A DNA stretch of 64,000 bases from Musa acuminata AAA Group. Taxonomy: Eukaryota; Streptophyta; Magnoliopsida; Zingiberales; Musaceae. Of this stretch, positions 10,106-21,770 are shown one piece after another (position 1 is the stretch's first letter; every line of letters starts with the position of its first letter). The notes under the pieces are model-generated. The model was not told where the DNA came from. It saw nothing but the letters and a program-made list of their open reading frames with translations, and ran no database searches. Where the stretch lies: NCBI RefSeq assembly GCF_036884655.1, contig NC_088342.1, positions 36,697,001-36,761,000 of the forward strand, in the 5' to 3' direction. The position numbers were made by a program, and so were the translations under genes.

Positions 10106-13100
10106 TATTCCTTCGACATCCTCGTCGAAGCCTTTGCCGACACTACAACTCCTTGCCTTTGCTGAGTCTTCAATCTTTTGATCTAGCTGCAAAGTGCCTC
10201 CTGGCTCCCAACTGCTCTCCGCTGCTGTTTTTGAGTAGTCGAACCTTTAATCCGCCATACTGCTTCAACTCGCTAATGACTCTGACTCTAGTGTGAGGTT
10301 GACTGAGTTGTGTTGATCCCTGTTGGTTCCTACGGATCTTCTAGATTAAGGAAAAGACCATCCTTACTATACGCTAGTCTCTCAAATGCTCATGTTGCTT
10401 GAACTAGGTGGATGCTTGTTAGAGCTTTAACGAGCATCATCTCGCAAACTTCTGAAGTTTTTGGGTCATTCCTCCACAAAATTTGCCTATTGACTCTTCT
10501 TTCACTTAGTTGTCACTTCCAAATAGGTTCGTATCACTTCCGCTTTCGATTGGCAGTTCATTGGGAAATGAAGCGGACAATCTACTCTCAGTAGCACTGA
10601 TCACCGTTGGTGAGGATTTGATAACTATTGTCTTCCATTATCTTCGAAGGGTCTTTGAACATGTGCATAACTCCTCTATTGGATAGATAAAATAATTGGG
10701 GTACTCGGTTTCGCCTATTCTCTTAAGAGTTGAGAAGGCAAAGGTTACTTGACTACGCCCGCCTCCTCGAGGTTGTACTCCATGCATCGAGCTGATTACT
10801 GGCCTTCGCCTGCTCTTTGCTCACACTTCTGAAGCACTTGAAGTGTTTGCACTCCTTGCATTGAGTTAGCTCCTGTGATTCACCTTCTCAATGCCATCGA
10901 ACTTCTAGAATGCAAGAAGTTATCACCCCAACTTAGAGTAATTCTTTAATAGATTTGGTCACCTCTGGGATTATACCGTCTTCTCCATCAACCCTGCTGC
11001 CTACTCCTTTGAGTAGCAAAGGTACAACACCACATACTGCTTGATTTGTTCCTTGGTCATGCACTCTTGCATGACCCGAAGTCCTTCACTTTCGGCTATC
11101 TTGATGAGAAGCTCATTGACACCGGTCTTACGAAGTTCCTTGGCCTCTACCCTTCAGCCTTGTCTCGGTACTTGGAGTTTGCCTCTGCATGCTCCACCTC
11201 CTCGGCCCCTTTCATGAACCAAGCGCTCTCCCTCCATGAGAGCAAGGGATCAATGACTTTCACGGAAGTCCCGCCTCTATGGTACCATGGCGTTGCCATG
11301 CCCATGGCCCTACTATCTGTCGTCTCGCATCTGCATCCCTTTTCTTCACGATTAGTAGATTTGTCTCCATGGCACTCCTCTGAGTCCACCTCCATTCTAA
11401 CTGATGCTTGATTTTGGGTAGCTATGTCCTTTTGGACTCGTCATCGCTTCCTCGCCCCTTTCGACCCCTTGCTTCAACACCTTTGTATTCTCCAAATAGC
11501 TCCCTTTGGTCGATGGAAAGATGGATTACAACTCCCATGCATGGCCTTTGCCATCGCATTATAGGATTTGCACCGATTCTATTCTCCTTAGCTTCCTTGG
11601 TAGCAACGTTCGCTTACTCGACCTTGTCGGGCTCCCTTAAGCGAATATGGGCTCTAGAGCAGTCCAACTCTCTAGCTGTTTCGATCATACCTCTGCATGA
11701 TCAAGTCCCTCCCATGGGACTTATTGGTACTTGCATTCGAACTTTTTCCATTAGTGGAACACAACCCCCATATGCTGATGACCAAGGCTTTCATTCGATG
11801 TAAAATTCGATGCATACACGGAAGACCCGCCTCTACGGTACTATGACCTTCACTCTTTGAATCCATAGCCCTTCTTACCGTCGTGTTGTTCATCGAAGTG
11901 GAACTTCCAGTAGCTCCCGATCATACCTCCGTATGATCTAGTCCCTCATGGGACTATGTCGTGTGTATCGTATTGCCACAAATTGTTCCACCATGATCCG
12001 CTGCACCATGTTGCCTCTTGGTGATATCTCTATTACATTCTGATCCTTGTGGGATGAACTCGAATTGTGATCCCTCCATGTGTGGCCTCTACCAATATAT
12101 CATAGGGTCTCTTCCACCTTCGATTTTGTTTGCTTCTTTAGCAATCGACCTTCATCCACCCACTCTTGGGTCACACCTAGATGAAGCACCACTCTAGGAC
12201 AGTCCGTCACCTAGTAGCACCCAAAGTCCCCCGACTTCGCTGCAATTAGTGCACCATTGTCTGGATCCTGGGCCTTTGCCCCTACCAGTACAATCTTTGT
12301 TACGCACCGTTTCCTTCATGGTAACTTGAATGGCAACACTGTGGTATATTCTTCAAGAGTACCTGCCTCTGCATCCTCTTGCCCCATGCTAAGGCCTTCT
12401 GAACCCAACTTCGCCTCCGCAAATTGAGTTGCCTTAGTTCCTCCATCAAATGCTTTTCTGAGATAAGGTGCATGTGCCCAGAAGCTCCCTTCGTCTTTGG
12501 GCACCATGCAAGATGAGTCTGCTCCATCAGAATGAAGGACCTATGGAACAACATGATCCTACTCGTGCCTCTGCAAGAGTTCATGTTCTTGACCTCTGTC
12601 TAAGGAAAGCACTGTGCCTCCGCTCCATGTTCCCTGTTCTATGCTGGCTCCCTTCATGCGACTTGGGTACTTCACCAAGTTACACCCAAGTTGCTCCGCT
12701 CCTCATTTTTGTATTGAGTTGATGGTGGCCCTCGCGCCCACCATTCCACGGGTTAGCCCTCCCTTGAGTCTGACCTCCATATCGACTCCAAGTATACTTT
12801 CATTTGTGTTCCTTTGGGTCGCTTCCCCACTTGATCTCGCAATGCATCCACCAATGCATTCTCTCAAGCGAGATCATGTGATGACTCCTCGTCGCTTGCT
12901 CGGTCCATTGAGCTTCATGGAGTTGTTGTTTGTTGAGGTACTCCTCCTCAACATGTGAGGTCTGTCCCATATGATTCTCCCTCTGGAGAGCCAGGACTTA
13001 TCCTTCCTGGATAACTGTCCCGTTGGAGCAACATCTCTCTTCGTTTCGGAGACCACCATCCCCTTGGACTACTCCAATTTGCTGAACAAACTGTGCATTG

Positions 13101-13745
13101 TTCTGCCTCCTGCAAACGCACTTGCTAGATTGCGACTCCATGTCAATACAGCCCCCGTTGCACCACTCAAGGCCTAACAACATGTTGAACTCATTGCACA
13201 CTTCAACCTCCTACAGACGTATCCTTCACATGCCGAGGAGAAAGTTTCAATGCTCCATGGTGCCGAGTTTCGGTCGCCTTTGGATGGCCGTGAATATTCC
13301 ATCGTCCGCATACAAGCCCATGTATGAGTACCGAATTCTTTGAGTTAGCAATTCCCCTCACCTTTGTGAGTTTTGTACAACTCTTTCGATCGCTGAGTAA
13401 CTCATCCCACCTTGTATGGTCTCATCCTTTACCAAGCGCCTCGCTTGCCTTGAGCACCATCAAGTATAGTTGTCAATGTTGAGCCATAACTCAAACTCAA
13501 CCATCCGACCCTTTGTGCGCTCCACATTCTTCCAAGCTTGCCTGTTCTCGTGGTGCCTCTTGCGCGAAGGGTTGGCCATTCCTCTGAATGCCAATCTCAT
13601 ATGCCTATTCCTCCGAGCGACTCTTTTCCCTACATCTTCATGCTCGTTTTCCCCTAAACGGTCGCGCGTGTGCTGATTGCCCTCAACGCAGCCCCGCTAG
13701 GTCCCCCATGTTTGCATGTTAAGCGTTTCTATGAGAGCTTGTCCC

Positions 13746-13757
13746 GCTCTGATACCA
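13746..13757 (-). other. Primer binding site of the non-autonomous element
   Basis: The minus strand reads TGGTATCAGAGC, continuing GGGACAAGC, two bases inside the 5' LTR. The chromovirus has TGGTATCAGAACGGGCAAGC at the equivalent place. Confidence 0.85.
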
Positions 13758-13759
13758 TC

Positions 13760-14205
13760 TGTCACAGACTTAGCTGGTTTTGCCTAAGTCGTGCGGCACC
13801 CTTGCGTGTCCGTCCATAAAGGTTAGCCTCCTCGAAGCCTCCTACGGTCTCTTAGGACCCACAAAAGAGAGACCGGGTTGAAGAAAACGTCTCATTCGGG
13901 ATCCACAAGCAAACATTTCTGAAAACACTTCAGACAATGCAAATTACAAACATACTTTACAAGATCTGAACAGTTGCACAACAAAGGGTCAAAATAGTCC
14001 ATTACAGATCGAAAATCTCTCACACGTGTTCACATGACACAACCTTTTATTTACAAGTCTAAAGCGGCCACCAAACCCAACTAAAATGGGACTATTAAGC
14101 CTTCAGATGTCCCTTTACATACTAGGCAAAGAATGAACATACCAAAAGACACGGACATACATAAGCATTACATCAAATATCCTATTTAGAAGTTTGTCCG
14201 TGACA
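13760..14205 (-). repeat. 5' LTR of the non-autonomous element
   Basis: 446 bp with intact TG...CA ends: TGTCACAG on the plus strand at 13760 and CCGTGACA at 14205. It is the better preserved of the pair at the terminus. Confidence 0.85.
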
Positions 14206-14982
14206 TAGCGGTACTACCGTTGTAACTTTTGACGTCGTAATTTTGGACTCTCGGGCAGTACCAGCACTAGAATTTTTGAATTTTGGATAGTACAATTGTC
14301 ATCCTAGGCGGTATCACCGTCGGCAACACTAACAAGCACTATTTGTGCTTTTCGATTGACTCAGGCGATACCATAACCTAGGCCTAGTGGTATCACCACC
14401 CAAGCCTAATCAAGGCTATTGTTTTGGCCTTCTAATAGGCCTAATTTGGCCCAAGTCTAAGTACATTATTTTTCTTGATAAGTTGGCATGGTTTAGGCCC
14501 AATTCCAACACAATTTTACCTAGTAACACCTCGATCAGGACATTTAACAATCCAACTATATATCCAGCACAATTACGAAGCTTTTCAGCATTTTGTATGC
14601 CATTCCAGAATGTCGTCCAATCTTTCAGTACTTTGTCCGAACCTTTGGCACATTATCATTTCCTTCGGCATATCGCCCGATCTATCGACATGTCAACTTT
14701 CCCATGACATATGATCTTTTGGCGTAATACCCGATCCTCCTAGCATGATACCTAAACTTATAGTACAAAGTCCAATCTTTGGCACGTCAATCAATCCTTC
14801 AGCTCGATGTTCAATTTCCGACATGATACTTTTCTCGACACAACATGACTCTCCTGCTTCGACAATTTACTCTTTGATAATTCGAGTCATTAATCGATAT
14901 ATTTTTTGTATTATTTATCTCAAAAGTATATTAATCTATAAACTCATTAATTGATTTCATAATCAAGATCCGAGATTCAATA

Positions 14983-16818
14983 AGTAAGACATTGTTGAAT
15001 AATTTCTCAATTCAGATACATGGACATAAAATTTTTTCTTGAGCTACTCACTCAAATGCAAAATTAATAAAATTTGTAAACGCTTGTATATACTCCTTAC
15101 TAACTCTATTTTCATTTTATATCCAACTTTTATCCATACTTCTCATCAATTGAAAAAGTGATGAAAATAATAGTTCACTGAGATCAAATTTAAATCCAAT
15201 TCAAATTAGACATAATATGAATATAAAAATATATTTAAAATAGTGATAAATAATTAATTTTATAAAATATATCTAATAATATTTTTTTTTTATGTATGTT
15301 CTATGAATTGAAAAGATGGTTTCCTTGATGTAGAGATCTTTTGATCTTTGGCACCATTCAAAAGACTATAGTCAAACTTTGGAAGTATTCATTATAACAA
15401 TACCATCTGAAACTCTAACCCCTAAGTACTTGGTAAAGGTAACAGAGTGTGACTGAGGATGAATATGATGTCATAACATTATTGTTTGATGAGTTTTGGC
15501 TCATTTAAACCCTAAATACTACCATCCCTCTTCCTATACGAATCATACCAAAACATTAAAATATCATAATACAAATAATCTTTATCCAAACACATGAAAT
15601 CCCCCAAATTATAGAAAAAAATACAGAATAAATCTATCATGAAAAGTATGATCATAAATGTTTCAAATCTACGAAGGCCCAATGAAGTTATAATGTAGGC
15701 AAACCTCGCACAAGAAGATGAAGAGTGTGGAGCACTGACAGCGAGTGCATAAGGAGCTTCTGTATTTTTTAAGAAGCTCGGGATGCTAGAATAGAAACTA
15801 ATAGGAAAAAAAATAAAAGGGCGCAGTAGGGAAAACGTTTCCTATGTAATTTTTTTCTTGTCGTTTTTAAGAAGTGTATGAATAAGGAGCCTCCTCACGA
15901 CGCTTTAGAACAGAAACTAATGGGAAAAACACAAAAAAATATGCAGTAGGAAAAACGTTTCTTACATACTTTTACCTTATAGTTTTTTAAAAACCATAGC
16001 GTTAGATTGATCTATTACTGTAGTTCTCATAATTATAGTTAAAAGTTCAAATTTATAATATCCTATCACATAAAAAATGGATAAGATTAAGTTTGACGTA
16101 TAAAAATTTGATAAAGATATTATTATCAATTTAACTTATTTTAATAAATAATTAAAGTTAAATAAAATTGTTAGACCAATTATCACATTAGACAGATTAT
16201 AATATCTAAAGATATTATTATCAATTTAACTTTTTTTAATAAATAATTAAAATTAAATAAAATTGATAGACCAATTATCACATTAGATGGATTATAATAT
16301 TTGATATCCCATAATATAGGTTTCGTTGCAGTTTTAGCCGTTTATCTGCTCAAAATTTTCAGTTGCATATCCAGTTTTCAACGAAGCACATGAACGAGCA
16401 AGTGCGAGCATCACGTGTAAAAGTGGGGAGGCCCTTTTTTTTAGCTGTTTCTCCTTCCGTTTGTTTCCCACCATCAACGCTATTGGTTAATTATGAAGAA
16501 GTGAGGGCTAAAAACAATTTTGCAACACACATCTCCAAAAGTTAAAATGTGATGCATGAGAGAAGAGTTGATGTCTACCACAAAGTCAGTGTGTTTCTTA
16601 GAAAGTATAGTATGCCTTTTGCGGTTACCTGATGATGAGTCCATCGAACCTCCTAACTTAATAATTCCACTCCCCCACCAAACTCTTTCAGCATTTAATA
16701 GCCTTAAAAGCGTCACCCCAACCCCTCAAGACCCTCCTTAATTATGATGCAGAAAGCAAGTGGAGACTATATTCCATAGCTTCGTTGCCCCATCTTTCCG
16801 CACCGCTTCCATACAGGA
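14983..16818. other. Intergenic region with two tandem duplications
   Basis: No gene supported. Two local duplications are visible. Around 15770-15990 a segment with GAAACTAATGGGAAAAA and GGAAAACGTTTC is present twice. Around 16113-16305 an AT-rich unit with GATATTATTATCAATTTAAC is repeated with a period of about 95 bp. The last 200 bp probably include the promoter and 5' UTR of the downstream small gene; no clear TATA box stands out. Confidence 0.5.
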
Positions 16819-16902
16819 ATGAAACATGGCTTCCAGCTACTACAATCCTTCGTACCAGAAGCTGAAGAAGCTGTCTCCAGAATCAGAAGAAGACGCAGCT
16901 GA
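16819..16902 (+). other. Overlapping upstream ORF
   Basis: An ATG at 16819 opens a 27-codon frame that ends at TGA 16900-16902, inside the main coding region in another frame. Its context (G at -3, A at +4) is weak, whereas the main ATG at 16826 has A at -3 and G at +4. It could lower translation of the main ORF by a modest amount. This is read from the sequence only. Confidence 0.45.
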
Positions 16903-17272
16903 GGCGGAATTTAAAGGGGTGGTAGTGCTCAAGGGGAGGAGTGGTTGGTTCAGATTGAAGAGAAACGGAAGGTGGCGGAGGCCGAGAGTGCGAGTGGCCG
17001 GGCTCAGAAGGTTCTTTAGGAGGAAGGCCAGAGTTGTGGGGGATTCAGTGAGAGCTTTAATCGCCAAGGTGCTCAAGAGATTGATGGAGGGAAGACCCAA
17101 CCTAGGGGAGCTCTTCGCAGGCAACTACATGTTCATGCAAGTGAGCCCTTCTCCCACCATCTCCTATGTGGAGAAGTCCTTGCATCTTGGAGCACACCAC
17201 TACCACCAACGTGGCTTGTTTCCAACACCCATTCCCAGGTTCAGTGGTCCAAGGGTTGCTTTCCAGCCATAA
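16826..17272 (+). CDS. Small basic plant protein of unknown function, 148 aa
   Basis: A single-exon ORF begins MASSYYNPSYQKLKKLSPES and ends VAFQP. The order is a short acidic patch (SEEDAAEAE, residues 20-28), a strongly basic central part (residues 40-90, with RRPRVRVAG and RRFFRRKAR), then LKRLMEGRPNLGELFAGNYMFMQ (about 84-106) and a His/Pro-rich tail. I recall small plant proteins of this layout, a Tyr-rich start, a basic centre and a FAGNYxFMQ block, but know no assigned function. There is no signal peptide or membrane segment; the basic stretch could bind nucleic acid or direct nuclear import (inference). The start is chosen for its good ATG context and because the family-like MASSYY begins there. 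It is the only intact gene between two TE blocks. Base composition is more GC-rich than its surroundings, as expected of a real plant exon. Confidence 0.8.
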   Translation: MASSYYNPSYQKLKKLSPESEEDAAEAEFKGVVVLKGRSGWFRLKRNGRWRRPRVRVAGLRRFFRRKARVVGDSVRALIAKVLKRLMEGRPNLGELFAGNYMFMQVSPSPTISYVEKSLHLGAHHYHQRGLFPTPIPRFSGPRVAFQP

Positions 17273-17677
17273 TATGTTTAATCTTCCTCAATCGTAAGTT
17301 TTTTATCCTTGCCTGCTCTTTCTAACAATAGACAAAGTTCTGGCAAAATGATTGTGTCTCAAAAGACAATTATTTGTTAGAACCAGAAGTGCACCAATTT
17401 CTTATACTTTGCTTCGGTATTCTGTTATTATAGGTCAAGATATCATGTATCGTCTTTTCTTCTCAATAGATGTCGACTTTCAGTGTAGCAGCTGCGAAAC
17501 TTTTTCCTTTGTTTTCTTTCAAGCTGTAGATGTCTGTGCTATAAGCCACTGTTGCTTGAAAGAGAGGATGATGGTTCAATTATTAGGAATCTCAATAATA
17601 TTGGTTTCACCCAAACTCTTGAGTTACATGTCAGGAAAATGAATAAAACCAAAATGGGATGTGGACAAACATTATTA
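17273..17677 (+). other. 3' flank of the small gene
   Basis: Probably 3' UTR followed by intergenic sequence. An open frame of 96 codons at 17352-17642 is Cys/Phe-rich with no family resemblance and is not called. AATAA-like words soon after the stop could serve in polyadenylation. Confidence 0.35.
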
Positions 17678-18230
17678 TGTTAAAATAGTAAAATCATAGA
17701 TAAAATAATAATAAAATAATAACAACAAGATATAACATGGTAAAATTTTTCAACTGGTTGAGAAAAATATCCAGACAAACCAGAAGAAACTTACTACAAT
17801 CTTCTTTCTAATACAAGAAAAAAAGAAGACACATTCTCCCTTGTAATAAAAAAATAGAAGAAAAAAGACTCACAAAAAGTAACCAAAATAAGAAGAAACT
17901 CCTTTCCTTCTCTCTTTCTCTCTCTATCTTTCTCTCTATTATTCTACTGAGGATGGCTCACTATGCTATATTGAGTTTTCCCCTCTCCTATCTGTTATAT
18001 TATAAGGTCACTGGAGTCCTACACAAGGAGAAACTCTTGCACGTATACATCGCACAATAGATCGGATCGGATGAGGTGTTGAAACTTTCCACATTGCACC
18101 CACGCATGGTAGGTGGTTGCAACCACCCTATCTCTCTCTCTTTTTTTGTTTTATCACTTCAAATGTCCCACTTAAAATAAAAATAAAAAAAAATAAAATA
18201 AAATACTTCACCCTTGCTTGCTGAGTCATG
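17678..18230 (-). mobile_element. Probable 3' LTR of a decayed Copia
   Basis: A likely LTR end lies at 17678 (TGTTAAAATAGTAAAATC on the plus strand, followed by AATAATAACAACAAGATATAAC), followed by AT-rich and CT-rich sequence up to where Copia pol remnants begin at about 18240. The start of the LTR on the minus strand is not clear; no second LTR is in place to confirm the limits. Confidence 0.45.
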
Positions 18231-21200
18231 TTGCCTGTCTCCACTGGGCCATAAGAGAATTTGTTCCTCATGAATTTGTTAGTATTGATTTACTTTGTCA
18301 TAACATCTACTAAATTGTCCATTGTGTCAATCTTCTATACGATACCATCCTTTATTATTTCTTGAACATAGTGATATTGACTCTTATGTGCTTTATTCTT
18401 GAATAGAAGGTTGGATTCTTCTTAATGTGCAAGGTACTCTAATTGTGATAATACATGAGAATATTCTCTTGCTTATGCTTGAATTCCTCAATTAACTTTC
18501 TGATCCAAAATATTTCTTTGCAAGCTTGTATGGCTACCATGTACTCTACTTTCGTAATAGATAGGGCTGCAACAATCTACAACTTTGAAACCCAGCTCTG
18601 CAAGTGTAGACACAGTTTGTGATGGATTTTCTTTTATCGATGTCACCTGCAAAACCAAAACCTATATATCCTTTATAATAAAATTCGATCCTTTATAGCA
18701 TAATACAACATCTGTGATTCCTTTGACATATTTCATAATCCTCTTAATTGTATTTCAGTGCTCTCTCTGCTAGGATTTTTAATGAATCGATTCACCACAT
18801 CAACTATTTGTGTAATATATGGCCTATTACATATTATAGCATATAGTACTCGAGATATTTTCATTCTCTCCATTTCATTGAAAAGAGTATACACTTGAGG
18901 ATAAATTCATAGGAAGTGAAATAGAAAAGGACTTAAAATTTTATAAGTTGAAGCACCATATGATTTTCCTCAAATAATTCTTTTGAGATAGTCATATCTT
19001 CTTTTCTTTTTTGTCTAAATAAATTTACATTCCTATAATCTTATCTTTTTTATCTCATTGAATTTACATTCCTAAAATCTTATTTGCTGGTCCTAAGTCC
19101 ATATCGAACTCCCTAGTCAAAAATGCCTTTAATTTTTTAACTCGATCTTTGTTGGGGCCTATCACCAACATGTCGTTAACATATAGTAGTAACATAATAA
19201 AATTATTATCATTAAACCTCTTGTAATAGGTGCAATGGTCTAAATCAAGTCTACTATATTGAAGGCTAATGATGAAGTAATCAAATCTCTTATACCAATA
19301 CTTTAACACCTGCAATAAGCCAAACAGAGATTTATTTAACTTGCAAACCAAGTTCTCTTTTCCTTTTTCAACAAAACCCTCTAGTTGAAGCATATAAATT
19401 TCTTCTTTTAGCTCACTATGAAGAAATATATTTTTCATATCTAATTACTCTATATGTAAGTTAAATGTAACATACAAAGTGAGAATTATTCAAATTATAT
19501 TAAGTCGAATGAAAATGAAAAATATTTCATTAAAATCAATATCGTCTTTTTAAGCATATCCTTTGACTGCTAGTCCTGTACAATATCGCTCCAATTGATT
19601 ATTTCTATCTCTCTTGGTTTTATATACCCATCTATTTTCAATAGCTTCTCTTCCTTTGGTAGTGGTGTAAGTTCTCATGTCTAATTTTGATGTACAGCTT
19701 TAATTTCTTTGTACATTGTTCTCATCCGGATGCATTTGGACTACTACATAATGCTTTTTAGAAAGTTGATGGCTCTTTATCTTCAGTTATATTACAGTAT
19801 GCGACATTGCTCTCCAAAACATACTCCTTGTGCTAAGCCGATGGTACCTACTTACAAGTTAACTTTCGAACTTCTTTACCCTTAGACTAGATTAATATTT
19901 GTTTATCATGCCCCTATGTTGCTTTCGAAGAATCCTCTTACACTTGAATTTCAATAGTTTTTAAATTTTCTTTCACTATGCTGTCACTTTCATCCTTTTA
20001 TAGATCTTCTATAAATATAACATCTTTTTTTATGATTATTTTATGATCAATGGATCTCATGACTCATATCCCTTAACTCCATTAGCATAGTTGATGAATA
20101 TATATTTTATGGATTTAGCATTAAACTTTGTTCTTTCCTGAGTATTGAACATTACATATGTAGGACAATCAAATATATATAGAAAAGAATAATTAACCAG
20201 TTTACTAGTGCACATTTCTATAAATGTTTTAAACTCGGTAGTTGTTGAAGGAGACCAATTAATAGCATAATAAGTGATTCTTATTATTTTTATCCAGAAT
20301 GACATGGCTATACTTGCAGTACTCAATAATTCTTTGCTACACCATTTTGTTGAAAACTATATAATACTGTTAACTGTCTCTCAATACCTTCTTGTTTGTA
20401 GAAAATATCAAACTTCTTGTTTATATATTTTCCATTATTATCTATCTAAAAATACTTACTACCCTTATTTTAAATGATTGAGATACTAAAAACATATTTG
20501 CCTTCTTAATTAGATATGCAACATCTCCTACAATAATCATCAATAAATGAAATAAAATAATTTGCTCCTCTTAGTGATGCAACCGATGACTCCCAAACTT
20601 AAAATGAATCATGACAAATATGTATATACTTCTCATAGTAGATCTTGTAAATTTTAATTCATTCTGCTTATTTGTAAGACAATGCTCACTAAAAAGAAAA
20701 GTTATCAATTTGAGTCCAAAAATAAAGCTTTTGTTGGAGAGAATCTTCAAGCCTCATTCTAATATGTCCTAGTATTTGATGTCATAACATAGTAGATTTT
20801 TCTTCAAAGCTAGATGAGACAATAGATACATCTACCTCTTGTAGTGTCTCTCTTAAAAATATGTATAGATTTGTTGGGATTTTTTCCACCTTCATAACGA
20901 TGAGTTCTCCTTTGACAATCTTTATAGGCTCGTTCTCAATATAGGTCCTATAGCCAAGCTCATCCAACTATCCTACTAACAATAATTTTTTCTTTAGGCC
21001 TTTGACATATCATACCAATTGATTAGTGTCAATAATATTCTTATACTGATAATCTCTACGGTATGATCATTATTTAGAGAAACAAATCCTCTTAAAAAAG
21101 ATTGATACTGATAGAATCATTCTCTGGAGGTCATGTGCCATGATATACTGAATCTACTAGCCAAACATCAACAAGATCATTATTGCCTCACCATAGAACA

Positions 21201-21390
21201 CTTCACCTTCACTTGAGATACTAACTTTACAAAATCATCTGAATCACAGTTCATTTCTTTTATCTACATTCTTCTTGTTCATCCAAAACACATTCTTAAT
21301 GTGCCTCATCTCGTCACAAATATAATACTTGATATTCTTCTTTTTTCTAGACTTTGATCTACTCTATCCATTGCTCTCATTAAGGTTATA
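18231..21390 (-). pseudogene. Ty1/Copia gag-pol remnant
   Basis: Minus-strand pieces occur in Copia order. They are a gag zinc-knuckle relic (about 21300-21345, reading KYYICDEMRHIKN), a protease/pre-integrase fragment (20782-20967), integrase core pieces (20057-20326, including NWSPSTTTEFKTF), and reverse transcriptase (19064-19438, MKNIFLHSELKEEIYMLQLEGF and NKSLFGLLQVLKYWYKRFD). The catalytic motif is YVND, not YVDD. RNase H is represented by weak pieces down to about 18240. Stops and frameshifts are frequent. The N-terminal gag, 5' LTR and primer site are absent; the element is cut near 21390 where the purine-rich tract begins. It is distinct from the SIRE-like copies. Confidence 0.75.
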
Positions 21391-21486
21391 CCCCATTGAA
21401 GTTATAAAAAAATTAAAAATGATAATTTTTATCTTATCGACTCTCACGCATCTCTGTTTCCCATACGAGGAAACATAGGAGGTGCG

Positions 21487-21770
21487 GTGTATCGAGGAGG
21501 AGAAGGGAAGAAGAAGAAGAAGAGAGAAAGGAGGCTGGGGTTACGGCTGCGAATAGGAGAGAAGATGATGACAAAGGAAGAAGAGGAGAGAAAGAAGAGA
21601 AGGGAAGAAGAAGAAGAAGAGAGAAAGGAGGCTGTGGGTAGGGTTACGGATCGGAGAGAAGACGATGAGAAAGGAAGAAGAGGAGAGAAAGAAAAGAAGG
21701 GAAAGAAGGGGCTACGGTTATGGCTGTGACTCAGCTATGGCAACTGCAACTGTAGCTACAGCTAAGAAAG
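21487..21770 (+). repeat. Purine-rich tandem repeat, left part
   Basis: Almost pure A/G sequence. Two copies of a unit of about 96 bp are visible, each starting GAAGAAGAAGAGAGAAAGGAGG, then GGTTACGG, GGAGAGAAGA and AAAGGAAGAAGAGGAG. The right part of the same tract is at 23380-24030, the two being separated by a solo LTR. The ORFs (Lys/Glu/Arg only) are low-complexity and not genes. Confidence 0.7.

Larger units (their letters stand above)
9646..14205 (-). mobile_element. Non-autonomous LTR element (LARD-like), 4.56 kb
   Basis: Two direct LTRs (9646-10093 and 13760-14205) flank 3.67 kb of interior. A primer site (13746-13757) adjoins the right LTR and a polypurine tract (10094-10105, AGTGGGGGAGAA on the minus strand) adjoins the left, so the element is on the minus strand and structurally complete. 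The flanks carry TAGC on each side (9642-9645 and 14206-14209), a 4-bp target duplication. The interior has no ORF resembling gag or pol; short plus-strand ORFs there have no family look. Segments near 11265-11350 and 11820-11900 are diverged duplicates. LTR ends and priming sequences match the chromovirus at 50451-56805, its likely helper family. Confidence 0.8.
9063..14982 (-). mobile_element. 5' LTR of decayed Copia, split by an inserted element
   Basis: The LTR begins at 14982 on the minus strand (TATTGAATCTCGG) and ends at 9063 (ATTAACA). Without the 4,560-bp insertion at 9646-14205 and its 4-bp duplication it is about 1.36 kb, close to copy D at 61700-63149. It retains CGGTACTACCG- and CGGTATCACCG-like hairpin words near 14210-14400 but is more diverged from copies A-E. 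Confidence 0.7.

Noticed and set aside
10412..13676. Series of plus-strand ORFs of 60-131 codons in the non-autonomous element
   Set aside because: No recognisable domain, no consistent frame, and on the strand opposite to the element's direction.
17352..17642. 96-codon ORF after the small gene
   Set aside because: No homology-like features; probably 3' UTR and flank.
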